Assembly: GCA_023418925.1 (NCBI GenBank)
Contig: JAEZYS010000002.1
Location: 149,186-213,185 of the forward strand
Reading direction: 5' to 3'
DNA from: Bacillota bacterium
Lineage (GTDB): Bacteria; Bacillota; Clostridia; Oscillospirales; Ruminococcaceae
DNA: 64,000 bases
This document shows positions 1 through 10,111 of this stretch, piece by piece (the stretch's first letter is position 1; each line of letters begins with the position of its first letter). The position numbers were made by a program, and so were the translations under genes. A model generated the notes under the pieces. It ran no database searches and had not been told where the DNA came from. It worked only from the letters and a program-made list of their open reading frames with translations.

Positions 1-3000
1 TGTATTCAGATTCTTACACAAAAGGAACGCTGCAAAATCAAGAACGCAAGAATATATATTGTTCATGGAAAGTTGTCTGAAAAAGAATTTAATTCACTTA
101 AATCATATATTATCAACCCAGTTGAAAGCCGTGAGGCATCACTTAAAACGTTTGATACTCTTGATACAAAATATAATATTCCTACTGAAGTTGAAACATT
201 GACTAACTTTATTTATCTTGAAAAGGTTGAACTTGTCAACTTTATTAATAAGTATGGTCTTGCAATGGACCTAGATGATATTACATTCTGTCAGGAATAC
301 TTTAAAAATACAGAAAAGCGTGACCCTACAATTACTGAAATCAGAATGATTGATACCTACTGGTCAGATCATTGCCGTCATACTACATTTTCTACTATTA
401 TTGATAATGCGAATATTGAAGCTGACTATATTAAGAAAACTTATGATGAATATATCAATGTTAGAAATGAACTTGGCAGAACAAATAAACCTATTACTCT
501 TATGGACATTGCAACAATTGCCGCAAAGAAACTGAAAAAAGACGGCGTTCTCAAGGATCTCGATGAATCAGAAGAAATAAATGCATGTTCTGTACAGATA
601 AAAGTTGATGTTGATGGTAAGCTTGAAGACTGGCTTCTTATGTTCAAGAATGAAACACATAACCACCCAACTGAAATTGAACCATTCGGCGGTGCTGCAA
701 CTTGCCTTGGCGGAGCAATCCGTGACCCACTTTCAGGACGATCATATGTATATCAGGCTATGCGTGTAACAGGTGCAGCAAATCCTCTTGTACCTGTTGA
801 AGATACAGTTCATGGAAAACTTCCACAGAGAAAAATTACTGTAGGTGCTGCAAACGGATACAGTTCATATGGCAACCAGATTGGACTTGCAACCGGACAT
901 GTTGCTGAAGTATATCACCCTGGATATGTAGCAAAACGTCTTGAAATCGGTGCTGTAGTTGGTGCAGCTCCAAAGAATAATGTTATAAGAGAAGTACCTG
1001 AACCGGGCGATGTAATTATTCTTCTTGGCGGACGTACAGGAAGAGATGGCTGTGGCGGTGCAACAGGTTCATCAAAATCTCATACTGAAGCATCACTTGA
1101 ACACTGTGGAGCAGAAGTTCAGAAAGGTAATCCACCTGTAGAAAGAAAGCTTCAGAGATTATTCAGGAACCCTGATGTAACTCATATGATAAAGCGTTGC
1201 AATGACTTTGGTGCTGGTGGCGTTTCAGTTGCTATCGGTGAACTTACTGATGGACTTTTAATCGACCTTAATGCTGTTCCTAAAAAATATGAAGGGCTTG
1301 ACGGAACAGAGCTTGCTATATCTGAAAGTCAGGAAAGAATGGCTGTTGTTATCAGAAAAGAAGATACAGAAAAGTTTATGAAGGAAGCAGCAAAGGAAAA
1401 CCTTGAAGCTACTCTTGTTGCTGTTGTTGAAAAGGAACCTCGTCTTAAAATGAAATGGAACGATAAAATTATTGTTGACCTTTCAAGAGAATTCCTTAAT
1501 TCAAACGGTGCAGAAAAGCATACAGATATTTCTGTAAATCTCCCTGTAACAACTCATCTTAAAACATATACAGACTGCGCTGAAAGCTGGACAGCCCTTA
1601 TGTCAAATCTAAATGTCTGCTCTCAGAAGGGACTTGTTGAAAGATTTGACTCGACAATCGGTTCCGGTACAGTTTTAATGCCTTACGGCGGAAAGTATCA
1701 GCTTACACCTAATCAGGCTATGGCTGCAAAAATTCCTGTCCTCAAGGGAGAAACTTCTACTTGCTCAATTATGGGCTGGGGCTTTAATCCATATCTTACA
1801 GACAGAAGTCCTTACCATGGCGCAATGGCTGCTGTAATTGAATCCGTTGCTAAGGTAATTGCAGCAGGTGGTTCTTATAAGAATTGTTGGCTCACTTTCC
1901 AGGAATATTTTGAGAGAACTCAGAACAATCCTACGAGATGGGGCAAACCATTCTCTGCTCTTCTTGGTGCGTTCAAGGCACAGATTGAGTTAGGCTGCGG
2001 AGCAATCGGTGGAAAGGACTCCATGTCAGGAACATTTGAGAATATAGATGTACCTGCTACACTAGTTTCATTTGCTGTTTCTACTGCTTCAAGCGATAAA
2101 ATCATTTCTAATGAGTTTAAAAAGGCTGGAAATAAAGTAATTCTTATTACACCTGAATATGATGAAAATAATCTTCCTGTTTTTGATAGCATAAAATCAT
2201 GCTTTGAAAGAGTAGAAGCTCTTATCAGTAACGGTACTGCTGTATCAGTATGGGCTATAGGTTTTGGAGGTGTTGCAGAAGCTGTAGCAAAGATGTCATT
2301 AGGTAACAGAATTGGGTTTAAGATTGACAAGCAGCTATCTGAAGAACAGCTTTTCTATTCAAAATATGGTTCATTTATTGTTGAACTTGATGGTGACCCT
2401 TTCACAGTTGAAAGTGTTATTGGTCACACTATTCCTCAATACAGCATTATTTGCAAGAACTATACTATTGATATGGCTGAAATTCAGAAGATTTGGGAAG
2501 ATAAGCTTGAACCTGTATTCCCATGTAATATTAAAACAGAAGATATTCCTGTAAATACTTACTCATATAAAGACGATGGAAAAACTCTTCATGCGACATC
2601 TTCATTTGCAAAACCAAAGGTTCTTATTCCAGTATTCCCTGGAACAAACTGCGAATATGATTCTGCAAGAGCATTTGAACTTGCTGGTGCTGATCCTGAA
2701 ATAGTAGTTATTAAGAATCTATCTGCAGCAGCTCTTGAGGACAGTGTTTCATATTTTGCAGATGCAATAAAGAAATCTCAGATTATCATGATACCAGGTG
2801 GTTTCTCCGGTGGTGACGAACCTGACGGGTCAGGTAAATTCATCACAGCATTTTTCAGAAACCCTCGTGTAACTGATGCTGTACATGAACTTCTCAATAA
2901 CCGTGACGGACTCATGCTTGGAATTTGTAACGGTTTCCAGGCACTTATCAAACTTGGTCTTGTTCCTTATGGAAAAATTATTGATATGAAAGATGACTCC

Positions 3001-3408
3001 CCTACACTTACATTTAACTCAATCGGTCGTCACCAGTCAATGATGGTTAATACAAGGATTTCTTCCAATAAATCTCCATGGCTTAAGGGCTGTGAGGTAG
3101 GAGATATACACAGAATTGCAATTTCTCACGGTGAAGGCAAATTCGTTGCATCACCAGAACTTATTAAGCAGCTTGCTGAAAATGGACAAATTGCCACACA
3201 GTATGTAAATCTTGATGGTATGCCTACAATGGATATCAGATTTAATCCAAACAATTCTATTGACGCTATCGAAGGAATTACTTCACCTGACGGAAGAATT
3301 TTAGGTAAGATGGGTCATAGTGAGAGAAAAGGACAGGATATTTGCAAGAATGTTCCTGGCGAAAAGGATCAGAAAATATTTGAAAGCGGAGTTGCTTATT
3401 TCAAATAA
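1..3408 (+). CDS. purL: Phosphoribosylformylglycinamidine synthase, N-terminus cut by window edge
   Basis: Catalyses the ATP- and glutamine-dependent conversion of FGAR to FGAM in cytosolic purine synthesis. The reading frame is open from base 1, so the start lies outside the window; 1135 residues are visible of a single-chain, clostridial-type enzyme usually near 1240. Seen: the linker segment INPVESREA, the catalytic core with HNHPTEIEPFGGAATC, a second AIR-synthase-like half with GGKDSMSG, and a C-terminal glutaminase domain. That domain has PGTNCEYDS, the nucleophile Cys in LGICNGFQ and the SHGEGKF histidine. It ends in a clear terminator and no neighbouring pur gene is visible. The call is secure. 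Confidence 0.96.
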   Translation, partial: CIQILTQKERCKIKNARIYIVHGKLSEKEFNSLKSYIINPVESREASLKTFDTLDTKYNIPTEVETLTNFIYLEKVELVNFINKYGLAMDLDDITFCQEYFKNTEKRDPTITEIRMIDTYWSDHCRHTTFSTIIDNANIEADYIKKTYDEYINVRNELGRTNKPITLMDIATIAAKKLKKDGVLKDLDESEEINACSVQIKVDVDGKLEDWLLMFKNETHNHPTEIEPFGGAATCLGGAIRDPLSGRSYVYQAMRVTGAANPLVPVEDTVHGKLPQRKITVGAANGYSSYGNQIGLATGHVAEVYHPGYVAKRLEIGAVVGAAPKNNVIREVPEPGDVIILLGGRTGRDGCGGATGSSKSHTEASLEHCGAEVQKGNPPVERKLQRLFRNPDVTHMIKRCNDFGAGGVSVAIGELTDGLLIDLNAVPKKYEGLDGTELAISESQERMAVVIRKEDTEKFMKEAAKENLEATLVAVVEKEPRLKMKWNDKIIVDLSREFLNSNGAEKHTDISVNLPVTTHLKTYTDCAESWTALMSNLNVCSQKGLVERFDSTIGSGTVLMPYGGKYQLTPNQAMAAKIPVLKGETSTCSIMGWGFNPYLTDRSPYHGAMAAVIESVAKVIAAGGSYKNCWLTFQEYFERTQNNPTRWGKPFSALLGAFKAQIELGCGAIGGKDSMSGTFENIDVPATLVSFAVSTASSDKIISNEFKKAGNKVILITPEYDENNLPVFDSIKSCFERVEALISNGTAVSVWAIGFGGVAEAVAKMSLGNRIGFKIDKQLSEEQLFYSKYGSFIVELDGDPFTVESVIGHTIPQYSIICKNYTIDMAEIQKIWEDKLEPVFPCNIKTEDIPVNTYSYKDDGKTLHATSSFAKPKVLIPVFPGTNCEYDSARAFELAGADPEIVVIKNLSAAALEDSVSYFADAIKKSQIIMIPGGFSGGDEPDGSGKFITAFFRNPRVTDAVHELLNNRDGLMLGICNGFQALIKLGLVPYGKIIDMKDDSPTLTFNSIGRHQSMMVNTRISSNKSPWLKGCEVGDIHRIAISHGEGKFVASPELIKQLAENGQIATQYVNLDGMPTMDIRFNPNNSIDAIEGITSPDGRILGKMGHSERKGQDICKNVPGEKDQKIFESGVAYFK

Positions 3409-3416
3409 TAATTTTT

Positions 3417-3455
3417 ATAGCAGATTTGATTTTTCAGGTCTGCTATTTTTGTTTA
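3417..3455 (+). terminator. Rho-independent terminator after purL
   Basis: The arms ATAGCAGA (3417-3424) and TCTGCTAT (3439-3446) form a perfect 8-bp stem followed by a T-run. It sits just after the purL stop codon and separates it from the penicillin-binding protein gene. Confidence 0.8.
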
Positions 3456-3522
3456 AAATAACCTTTTTTACTATAAATAAACGTAATATTTTATATCAAT
3501 TATGCATATTTTTATTAATCAC

Positions 3523-3551
3523 TTAACTTTTTAATAAATATATGATATAAT
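3523..3551 (+). promoter_or_regulatory. Sigma-A-type promoter for the penicillin-binding protein gene
   Basis: TTAACT (-35, weak) and a perfect TATAAT (-10, 3546-3551) are 17 bp apart, about 45 bp before the start codon. A strong AGGGAGG ribosome site follows. Confidence 0.55.
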
Positions 3552-3594
3552 AATATTTAAAAGTTTTTCTTTGAAAATTCAGGGAGGTTTCTAA

Positions 3595-5919
3595 ATGAGT
3601 GATTTTAATTACACGAATCCTGAACATTTTAAACCAAAGGTTGAAGATGATAAAGTAAAGTCAGATAATACTAGTAAATCTAATAAAAGCAATAAAAAAA
3701 AGTCTGTTAAAAAAAGTAAAGTAAATCCTGTTAAGAGAACACTTACGGTTATTGGAACAACTTTGCTTTCACTTGTACTTGTAGTCATTATAACTGGCTC
3801 AATTATTGCTGCCGCACTTACAGTTTATGTAGTTCAGTTTATGGATGAAGCTGATGTCAGTATTAATATTGATATAAACGATATGGATATGGACTACACT
3901 TCATTTATTTATGCTTATGATAAAAATGGTGCAAAAGTTGAACTTGCAAGAATAAGCAGAAATGCAAACAGAATTCCTGTAACTATTGATCAGATTCCTC
4001 AACATGTACAGGACGCATTTGTATATACTGAGGACGAACGTTTTTATGAGCATGCAGGTGTCGACTGGAAACGAACCTTTTCCGCATTTGTTAATGAAAT
4101 TATTAACATCTTTGGAAAAAGACAAGGTGGTTCAACTATAACACAACAGTTGGTAAAAAACATAACTACCTATACTGATCAGACTTGGGAAAGAAAAATG
4201 ACAGAAATTGCACAGGCTTCTGCACTTGAAAAGTACAGTCAGAAGGAAGCAATTCTTGAATCTTACCTTAATATTATAGGATTCGGTGGAAATACAGCGG
4301 GAATTCAGGCTGCATCACAGAAATATTTTGGTAAAGATATTTCAGAGTTATCAATTGCTGAAGGTGCTTGCCTTGCGGCTATTCCAAAGGATCCTAACAA
4401 CCTTAATCCTTTTGCTGATAAGGAAGGCAACCTTAATCGTCAGAAGGTAGTTCTTTCATTGATGTATAAGAACGGTGCTATTTCACAGGAAGAATATGAA
4501 GCGGCAATAGTTGAAGAAATAATTTTTATTGATCCGAATTCTGAAAGTGCACAGAAGAAAAGGTCTGAAATTCAGAACTGGTTTGTTGATGCAGTTATTG
4601 ATGATGCTACTCATGACTTAATGGACTTATATGGAGTAAGTTATGAAGAAGCAAGCAACAAGCTTTATAATGGTGGCTATGAAATCTACACTACTGTTGA
4701 TATGGAAATGCAGGATGCTTTGGAAGAAAAGTATAAAGACTTTTCAAATTTCTCTAAAGATGTCCTTTCAGATCCTCCTCAGTCCGCATTCATTGCAATG
4801 GACTACCAGGGAAATATCCTTGCAGTTGTTGGTGGAATAGGCGAAAAAGCAGGCTCCAATATTTACAATAGAGCAACGATGGCAACCCGTTCACCAGGTT
4901 CTTGTATCAAGCCTATTACATCATATAGCTATGCAGTTCAAAATAACCTGATTTCATGGTCAACTATATTCCAGAACAGTCCTATAGAGATTAAGGATGA
5001 AGACAACCCAGGTGCAACTCGTAAATGGCCTTATAACTATAATTCAAAGACTTGGGATTATGGAGATTATTTCACTTATCAGGCTCTTCAGCGTTCACTT
5101 AACACAGTTCCAGCGCAGTTAATTGAAATGGAATCTCCTCAGGCTGTATTTAACTATCTGCAAAACAAATTTCAGGTTACTTCACTTTCTGCATACGATG
5201 CTGACCTTTCCCCTCTCGCTGTAGGTGCTCTCACAAACGGTATTTCTCTTGAAGAGCTGGTTGCTTCTTATCAGGTATTTGGTAACTCAGGAAAGTATTA
5301 TGCACCTACCACTTATACGCAGGTTATTGGTCCTGACGGATCAACAGTTTTGCAGCATAATTATACACCTATTCAATCAATTGATGAGGATTCCGCATTT
5401 ATTATGAATAAGCTTATGCAGACCGTCATTGAAGGACCTAACGGAACTGGTAAGGCTGCAAAATTACAGTATACTCCTCTTATAGGTAAAACAGGTACGT
5501 CACAGGATTGGTGTGACCTTCTCTTCGTAGGATGTACTCCTGATTATGTAAGTGGTGTATGGTATGGATATGATGAACCAAAACAAATTCCTACCGGAAC
5601 ATACTACAGCTCATCTCAGGTTTGGAAAAATGTTTTCGGAGAAATTGCGGATGCTGGTCCTACAAAAGAATTTCCTGCTTGTGACGATGTTGTAGAACTG
5701 CCTTTCTGTACTGAAACAGGATTAATAGCAGGTGGAAGCTGTCCGACATCCGGAGTAGGTTATTATAAAAAATCAAATATTCCTCCAACATGCGAAATCA
5801 ATCATGCAAGCCAGAAAAAGAAGACAAAACCTAAAAAAGAAGAGGGGGCTGCTACTACAACAGCAACAACCACAACCCTTGATATTGATGAACTTACAGA
5901 TGAACTAATAAACAATTAA
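3595..5919 (+). CDS. Class A penicillin-binding protein (transglycosylase/transpeptidase)
   Basis: Bifunctional enzyme that polymerises and cross-links peptidoglycan outside the membrane. The 774 residues begin with a Lys/Ser-rich cytoplasmic tail (about 1-45) and one membrane segment (about 50-82). The glycosyltransferase domain follows, with EDERFYEHAGVD and QGGSTITQQLVKN. The transpeptidase domain has SCIK (SxxK nucleophile motif), SLN and KTGTS. The C-terminus is Lys- then Thr-rich and low in complexity. The start is set by AGGGAGG seven bases upstream. The gene has its own promoter and terminator-bounded 5' side; the methyltransferase follows 22 bp later and may be cotranscribed. PBP1a/PonA-like, but the exact paralogue cannot be assigned. 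Confidence 0.94.
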   Translation: MSDFNYTNPEHFKPKVEDDKVKSDNTSKSNKSNKKKSVKKSKVNPVKRTLTVIGTTLLSLVLVVIITGSIIAAALTVYVVQFMDEADVSINIDINDMDMDYTSFIYAYDKNGAKVELARISRNANRIPVTIDQIPQHVQDAFVYTEDERFYEHAGVDWKRTFSAFVNEIINIFGKRQGGSTITQQLVKNITTYTDQTWERKMTEIAQASALEKYSQKEAILESYLNIIGFGGNTAGIQAASQKYFGKDISELSIAEGACLAAIPKDPNNLNPFADKEGNLNRQKVVLSLMYKNGAISQEEYEAAIVEEIIFIDPNSESAQKKRSEIQNWFVDAVIDDATHDLMDLYGVSYEEASNKLYNGGYEIYTTVDMEMQDALEEKYKDFSNFSKDVLSDPPQSAFIAMDYQGNILAVVGGIGEKAGSNIYNRATMATRSPGSCIKPITSYSYAVQNNLISWSTIFQNSPIEIKDEDNPGATRKWPYNYNSKTWDYGDYFTYQALQRSLNTVPAQLIEMESPQAVFNYLQNKFQVTSLSAYDADLSPLAVGALTNGISLEELVASYQVFGNSGKYYAPTTYTQVIGPDGSTVLQHNYTPIQSIDEDSAFIMNKLMQTVIEGPNGTGKAAKLQYTPLIGKTGTSQDWCDLLFVGCTPDYVSGVWYGYDEPKQIPTGTYYSSSQVWKNVFGEIADAGPTKEFPACDDVVELPFCTETGLIAGGSCPTSGVGYYKKSNIPPTCEINHASQKKKTKPKKEEGAATTTATTTTLDIDELTDELINN

Positions 5920-5941
5920 CTAGAAAGATTGGAATAAAAAT

Positions 5942-7057
5942 ATGAATGAATTACGCCTGTCGTGCCCATGCCATTTCGGACTGGAAAGTGTTCTTAACTT
6001 TGAGGTAAAGAAAATCGGGGGAACCGATATAACTGTTACCGACGGCAGAGTAACTTTCAGCGGAGATTTCAATATACTTGCAAGAGCAAATCTTTGCCTT
6101 GCAACTGCAGAACGTGTTTTGATACAACTAGCTGAATTTAAAGCTGTAACTTTTGAGGAACTTTTTCAAGGTGTAAAGAAAATTCCATTAGAAAACTATA
6201 TTGGAGCAAAAGACAGCTTCCCTGTTAAGGGTCATTCCTTAAATTCTGTATTAAGAAGTGTTCCTGATTGTCAGTCTATTATAAAGAAAGCTGCTGTAGA
6301 AAGACTTAAAGAAAAGTATTCCATTAATTGGTTTGAGGAAACAGGATCAGTACATCAGATTCAATTTGGAATACTCAAGGATATTGTTACTGTTTACCTA
6401 GATACATCAGGTGCTGGGCTTCATAAAAGAGGATATCGTAAGAATTCCAATGCTGCTCCTATTAAGGAAACTCTTGCAGCAGGAATTATCGACCTTGCCC
6501 ATGTACGCTCAGACAGCATTGTATATGACCCATTCTGCGGAAGTGGTACTTTTCTAATTGAATCAGCATATAAAGCACTGAATATTGCTCCAGGACTTAA
6601 AAGAAGCTTTGCAGCTGAAAGATGGGACTGTATCGATAGTAAGATATGGTCAGAAGAACGTGAAAGAGCTTTTGACAATATTAAAAAGGACAGCGACTTT
6701 TGCTGCTATGGTTTTGATATAGATAAGGAATGTGTTGAACTTACCATTGAAAACTGCCGTAAGGCAGGTATACAAAAAAGAGTTTCTGTTTCACAAGCTG
6801 ATATTAAAGATTATGTGAATCAACCTGATTCCATTACTATCTGCAACCCTCCATATGGTGAACGACTTCTTGAAATAAAGGAAGCCGAAAAGCTTTATCA
6901 AATGATGGGACAAAAATATATGGCTAACAAGGAAAGTCCATGTTATATTATAAGTCCTCATGAGGATTTTGAGAAATTCTTTGGACGAAGAGCTGATAAA
7001 AAACGTAAATTATACAATGGTATGATAAAATGTCAGCTGTATATGTATTTTAAATAA
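5942..7057 (+). CDS. THUMP-domain class I SAM-dependent RNA methyltransferase (RlmL/YpsC family)
   Basis: Probably methylates guanine N2 in 23S rRNA, by similarity to the N-terminal half of RlmL and to Bacillus YpsC. The 371-residue protein has an N-terminal ferredoxin-like/THUMP region (about 1-155) starting LSCPCHFGLESVL. A Rossmann methyltransferase domain follows, with the SAM loop DPFCGSGTFLIES and the catalytic CNPPYGERL motif. The length fits the single-domain Firmicutes family. The ribosome site is weak and the gene lies 22 bp after the penicillin-binding protein gene, suggesting readthrough transcription. The family is certain; the exact modified base is inferred. Confidence 0.9.
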   Translation: MNELRLSCPCHFGLESVLNFEVKKIGGTDITVTDGRVTFSGDFNILARANLCLATAERVLIQLAEFKAVTFEELFQGVKKIPLENYIGAKDSFPVKGHSLNSVLRSVPDCQSIIKKAAVERLKEKYSINWFEETGSVHQIQFGILKDIVTVYLDTSGAGLHKRGYRKNSNAAPIKETLAAGIIDLAHVRSDSIVYDPFCGSGTFLIESAYKALNIAPGLKRSFAAERWDCIDSKIWSEERERAFDNIKKDSDFCCYGFDIDKECVELTIENCRKAGIQKRVSVSQADIKDYVNQPDSITICNPPYGERLLEIKEAEKLYQMMGQKYMANKESPCYIISPHEDFEKFFGRRADKKRKLYNGMIKCQLYMYFK

Positions 7058-7059
7058 GA

Positions 7060-7100
7060 AGAATGGTCTGTACTTAAAATGTACAGACCATTCTATTTTT
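7060..7100. terminator. Bidirectional terminator between convergent genes
   Basis: A perfect 14-bp stem (7060-7073 with 7081-7094, AGAATGGTCTGTAC) has a 7-base loop and a T-run on the + side. It lies between the methyltransferase stop and the convergent FtsA-like gene stop, so it can serve both. Confidence 0.9.
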
Positions 7101-7103
7101 TTA

Positions 7104-9425
7104 TTATGTTTCCCACTTGACAACCGCATTATCGCCTTCATGCAAAGCATCCATAAAACTTGCATTTTTACCATTAATGGTAAGAATCATATTTGCTTTC
7201 GGAGGTGGATTGTTAAAGTCAACATCAGCAATTGACATAAGTTCAATAAATTCATGTTGAGATCCATCAGAATTCTCTTTAAGAAATACTTTTTTTCCGT
7301 TAAGATTTACTGAAAACTGCTTTTTAACAGGTTCAGGCTTGACTGGCTCTTCCTCAACAAGTTTCTTTTCCGGAACTAGATTAGCATCAACTTTTGGTAC
7401 CTCTACATGTATATGTTGTTTAACGATATTGTGAACATCAGTTTTCTCTGTATGCTTGATTTCTGATTCAACTTTTGACTTTATTACATCTCCATCATAT
7501 AAAACACTTTCTGAATGTAATCTCTTTGTGCCCTTATAGTAAACAGTATTATCCTGCATAAGTCCATGTACATCCAAAAGATCACTCATTGTTTCAACAT
7601 TGCATATTCTTACATCATCGAAATTCTGTATTTTATAGTCTCCTGACACCATTTTACCATTGACAGTTACAGTATTTCCAAGAGGATATTCAATACTATC
7701 TACTGTAACAAATTCATATGACATATCCCCTGCTATATCTGATAGAGATATTGCTGCACTAATTCCGTTTACTGCGGGAACAAATTCAATAACATCCCCC
7801 TGCTTCACAGTGTAGTCGAGTGATGCAGGCAGATTGTTCAGCAAAATTGATGCAGGCTTTGAAACTTCTCCTTTAAGGGTTTGTTTCTCACCATTAAGAT
7901 TAAAAATAAGATTTCTTCCGGAACGACCGATAATCTGCGTTGATTTATATCCAGCCATCATAAGAAGATCAAGAACTGTAAGTTTCTTAGTGTCAAAAAC
8001 TCTCATCTTTTTACCATTGAGAATTATTGTCGAGAAATCATATCCACCTTGCATTACTGCGGTTAACCCAATACCAATCGGAGTAACATATTCAGGACCT
8101 GTTTTTTTGTTTTTTCCAAGGTTAATGTTTTTCATTGCAGATTTTCCACCGACAGCAACCCTGTTCTCCGGTATGCCTAACTTCTCAGCAACATAGTTAG
8201 ACAGTTCAGGAATAAGACTTCCTCCACCTACAAGAAATACCGCTGCAGGGCTACTTCCGTTTGCTTCAACAATTGATGCAGCTATTGTATCAGCAAGCTG
8301 ATCTACAGCAGGAAAAAGGCTTTGATAAAAGTCCTTAGATGGAATAGTATGCTCAAATCCTAAAATATCTTTATATGTAATCTCATCTTTATTACTGCTT
8401 AACTTCATATGTTCAGCGGTATCAAAATCTACAATATATTTTTTTATAATGTCTTCTGTAATTTCATCTCCGGCAACAGTTGCCATAGCATATGCAACAA
8501 TGCTCCCATCCTGCGAAATCGCAATATCAGATGTACCTGCGCCAATATCTACAAGCGCAATATTAATAAGTCTTACCTCAGGCGGAATAATAACGTTCAT
8601 AGCAGCTATAGGTTCAAGAGTAAGGCTTAATACATCAAGCCCGTTTATATCCATAACTGCATATAGGCTCTCTACAACTATACTAGGAAGAAAAGCAGCT
8701 ATAAGTTCAACACCCACTTTTTTTCCTTTATGTCCGATAAGAGTTTTTATAGGATAATCATCAAGAGTATATTTTATTACAGTATGGCCTACGCAATAAA
8801 AAGAGATTTTCTGCCCCTCAACTTCTTCATTGAGAATTGTCTGCGCCTTTGAAACAGCCTCAAGTTCATATGATCTCAACATTTCCTCAGTAATGTTATC
8901 CTTACCCTCAACATCAATTTCAATACTTGCGCATCTTGTTTTCAAAGCTCTTCCAGCAGCAGCTATTGATACTTTTGATAACTTAATATTAGCTTTATCT
9001 TCAAGTTGGTCCTTGACTTTTTTAACTACCTTGGCAACTTCCTTAATGTCTTCAATCTGACCGTCAATCATAGTTCTCTTTGTATGAGGTGCAGAAAAAG
9101 AGTAATCAACACAGAATGTTTCTTTATCCTGATGACCTAGGATACCTATTACAGTTCTTGTACCTATATCAAGTGAAAAAACATCATTCTGTTCCTGTGT
9201 ACGCTTTTTCTTTATTGGCTTTTTGGTCGTTGTATTTTTTGTTGCAGATGTAGTTTTCTTAGCAGATGTAGTTTTCTTAGCAGATGAACTAGTTTTCTTT
9301 CCAGTGCTTTTAGTATTTGTGTCAGAAGATAACTTTTCAGATTTTCCTGAAGTCTTTGCAGAAACAGTCTTTTTTGCAGGAACAACAGGTTCATCTGAGA
9401 CTATAGTATTTTTCGTCCTTGCCAT
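7104..9425 (-). CDS. FtsA-like actin-fold ATPase with basic N-terminal tail and long C-terminal extension
   Basis: Likely a cell-division or envelope-associated member of the FtsA/PilM actin-like family. The 773 residues start with a Lys/Thr/Ser/Ala-rich disordered tail (about 1-75). The actin-like core has phosphate loops FSLDIGTRTVIGIL and LVDIGAGTSDIAI and the adenosine loop FLVGGGSLIPEL. About 350 further residues follow with small beta-rich segments. Classical FtsA is about 420 residues and ends in an amphipathic membrane helix, which I do not see here. The start has a GGGTGA ribosome site. It is followed downstream by the shared terminator and preceded by two TrkA genes 13 bp away. The family is firm; its cellular role is inferred. 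Confidence 0.82.
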   Translation of the reverse strand: MARTKNTIVSDEPVVPAKKTVSAKTSGKSEKLSSDTNTKSTGKKTSSSAKKTTSAKKTTSATKNTTTKKPIKKKRTQEQNDVFSLDIGTRTVIGILGHQDKETFCVDYSFSAPHTKRTMIDGQIEDIKEVAKVVKKVKDQLEDKANIKLSKVSIAAAGRALKTRCASIEIDVEGKDNITEEMLRSYELEAVSKAQTILNEEVEGQKISFYCVGHTVIKYTLDDYPIKTLIGHKGKKVGVELIAAFLPSIVVESLYAVMDINGLDVLSLTLEPIAAMNVIIPPEVRLINIALVDIGAGTSDIAISQDGSIVAYAMATVAGDEITEDIIKKYIVDFDTAEHMKLSSNKDEITYKDILGFEHTIPSKDFYQSLFPAVDQLADTIAASIVEANGSSPAAVFLVGGGSLIPELSNYVAEKLGIPENRVAVGGKSAMKNINLGKNKKTGPEYVTPIGIGLTAVMQGGYDFSTIILNGKKMRVFDTKKLTVLDLLMMAGYKSTQIIGRSGRNLIFNLNGEKQTLKGEVSKPASILLNNLPASLDYTVKQGDVIEFVPAVNGISAAISLSDIAGDMSYEFVTVDSIEYPLGNTVTVNGKMVSGDYKIQNFDDVRICNVETMSDLLDVHGLMQDNTVYYKGTKRLHSESVLYDGDVIKSKVESEIKHTEKTDVHNIVKQHIHVEVPKVDANLVPEKKLVEEEPVKPEPVKKQFSVNLNGKKVFLKENSDGSQHEFIELMSIADVDFNNPPPKANMILTINGKNASFMDALHEGDNAVVKWET

Positions 9426-9438
9426 ACTATTATCACCC

Positions 9439-10101
9439 TTAATCCTTAAGTTTTAGTACTGTTTTAAGTTCTTTTGCGGCAGATGTTTCTGACATAATCA
9501 GAAGTTTATCTCCGCTTTTAAGAACAGATTGACCTCTAGGAATAATGAAATAACCCTCTCTTGTAATTGAAATTATATTAAACAAGGTTGGGATACTTAT
9601 ATCCATAAGCATTTTTCCATCATAAACATAGTTCTCAGGGATAGAAACCTCAAAAATTGTTGCTTCACCATGATTAAGTGAAATAAGCTCTTTTATCCTT
9701 GAAGTATCAACTTCCCTTTCAATAAGCGATGCAAGACTGTTTGTACTGTTAATTACATTATCAATACCCATCGCCTGCATAACCTCAACATTTTTAGGGT
9801 TATTTGATTTTGCAACAACTTTAGAAACCCCGAATTTTTGTTTTGCAAGCTGACATGCAACAAGATTATTTTCATCTGAACCTGTTACACTGATGAATGC
9901 ACTTGCTTTTGCTGTATCTGCAGCTTCCAATGTTTCAAGAGTAGTTGCATCACCACAAATTACAGGAATATCCATTTCGTTTGCAATTCTTTCACACACA
10001 ACCTTATCTATTTCAATTATAGTAGGCTCATGCCTGTGTTCAAGCAAGGTTTTTACAAGATAATAGCCTACCTTTCCTCCGCCGACAATTGTAACCTTCA
10101 A
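9439..10101 (-). CDS. TrkA-type potassium uptake regulatory subunit (second of pair)
   Basis: Cytoplasmic RCK protein that gates Trk/Ktr potassium transporters through bound nucleotide. The N-terminal NAD-binding Rossmann fold begins VTIVGGGKVGYYLVKTL, and an acidic residue ends strand 2 (IIEIDK). A C-terminal TrkA_C domain follows (about 140-220). I choose a TTG start at 10101 because AGGAG lies seven bases upstream and the conserved domain begins two codons later, giving 220 residues. The ribosome site overlaps the stop of the preceding TrkA gene, so the two are translationally linked. No TrkH/KtrB membrane subunit is nearby. Confidence 0.88.
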   Translation of the reverse strand: MKVTIVGGGKVGYYLVKTLLEHRHEPTIIEIDKVVCERIANEMDIPVICGDATTLETLEAADTAKASAFISVTGSDENNLVACQLAKQKFGVSKVVAKSNNPKNVEVMQAMGIDNVINSTNSLASLIEREVDTSRIKELISLNHGEATIFEVSIPENYVYDGKMLMDISIPTLFNIISITREGYFIIPRGQSVLKSGDKLLIMSETSAAKELKTVLKLKD

Positions 10102-10111
10102 AAAATCACTC

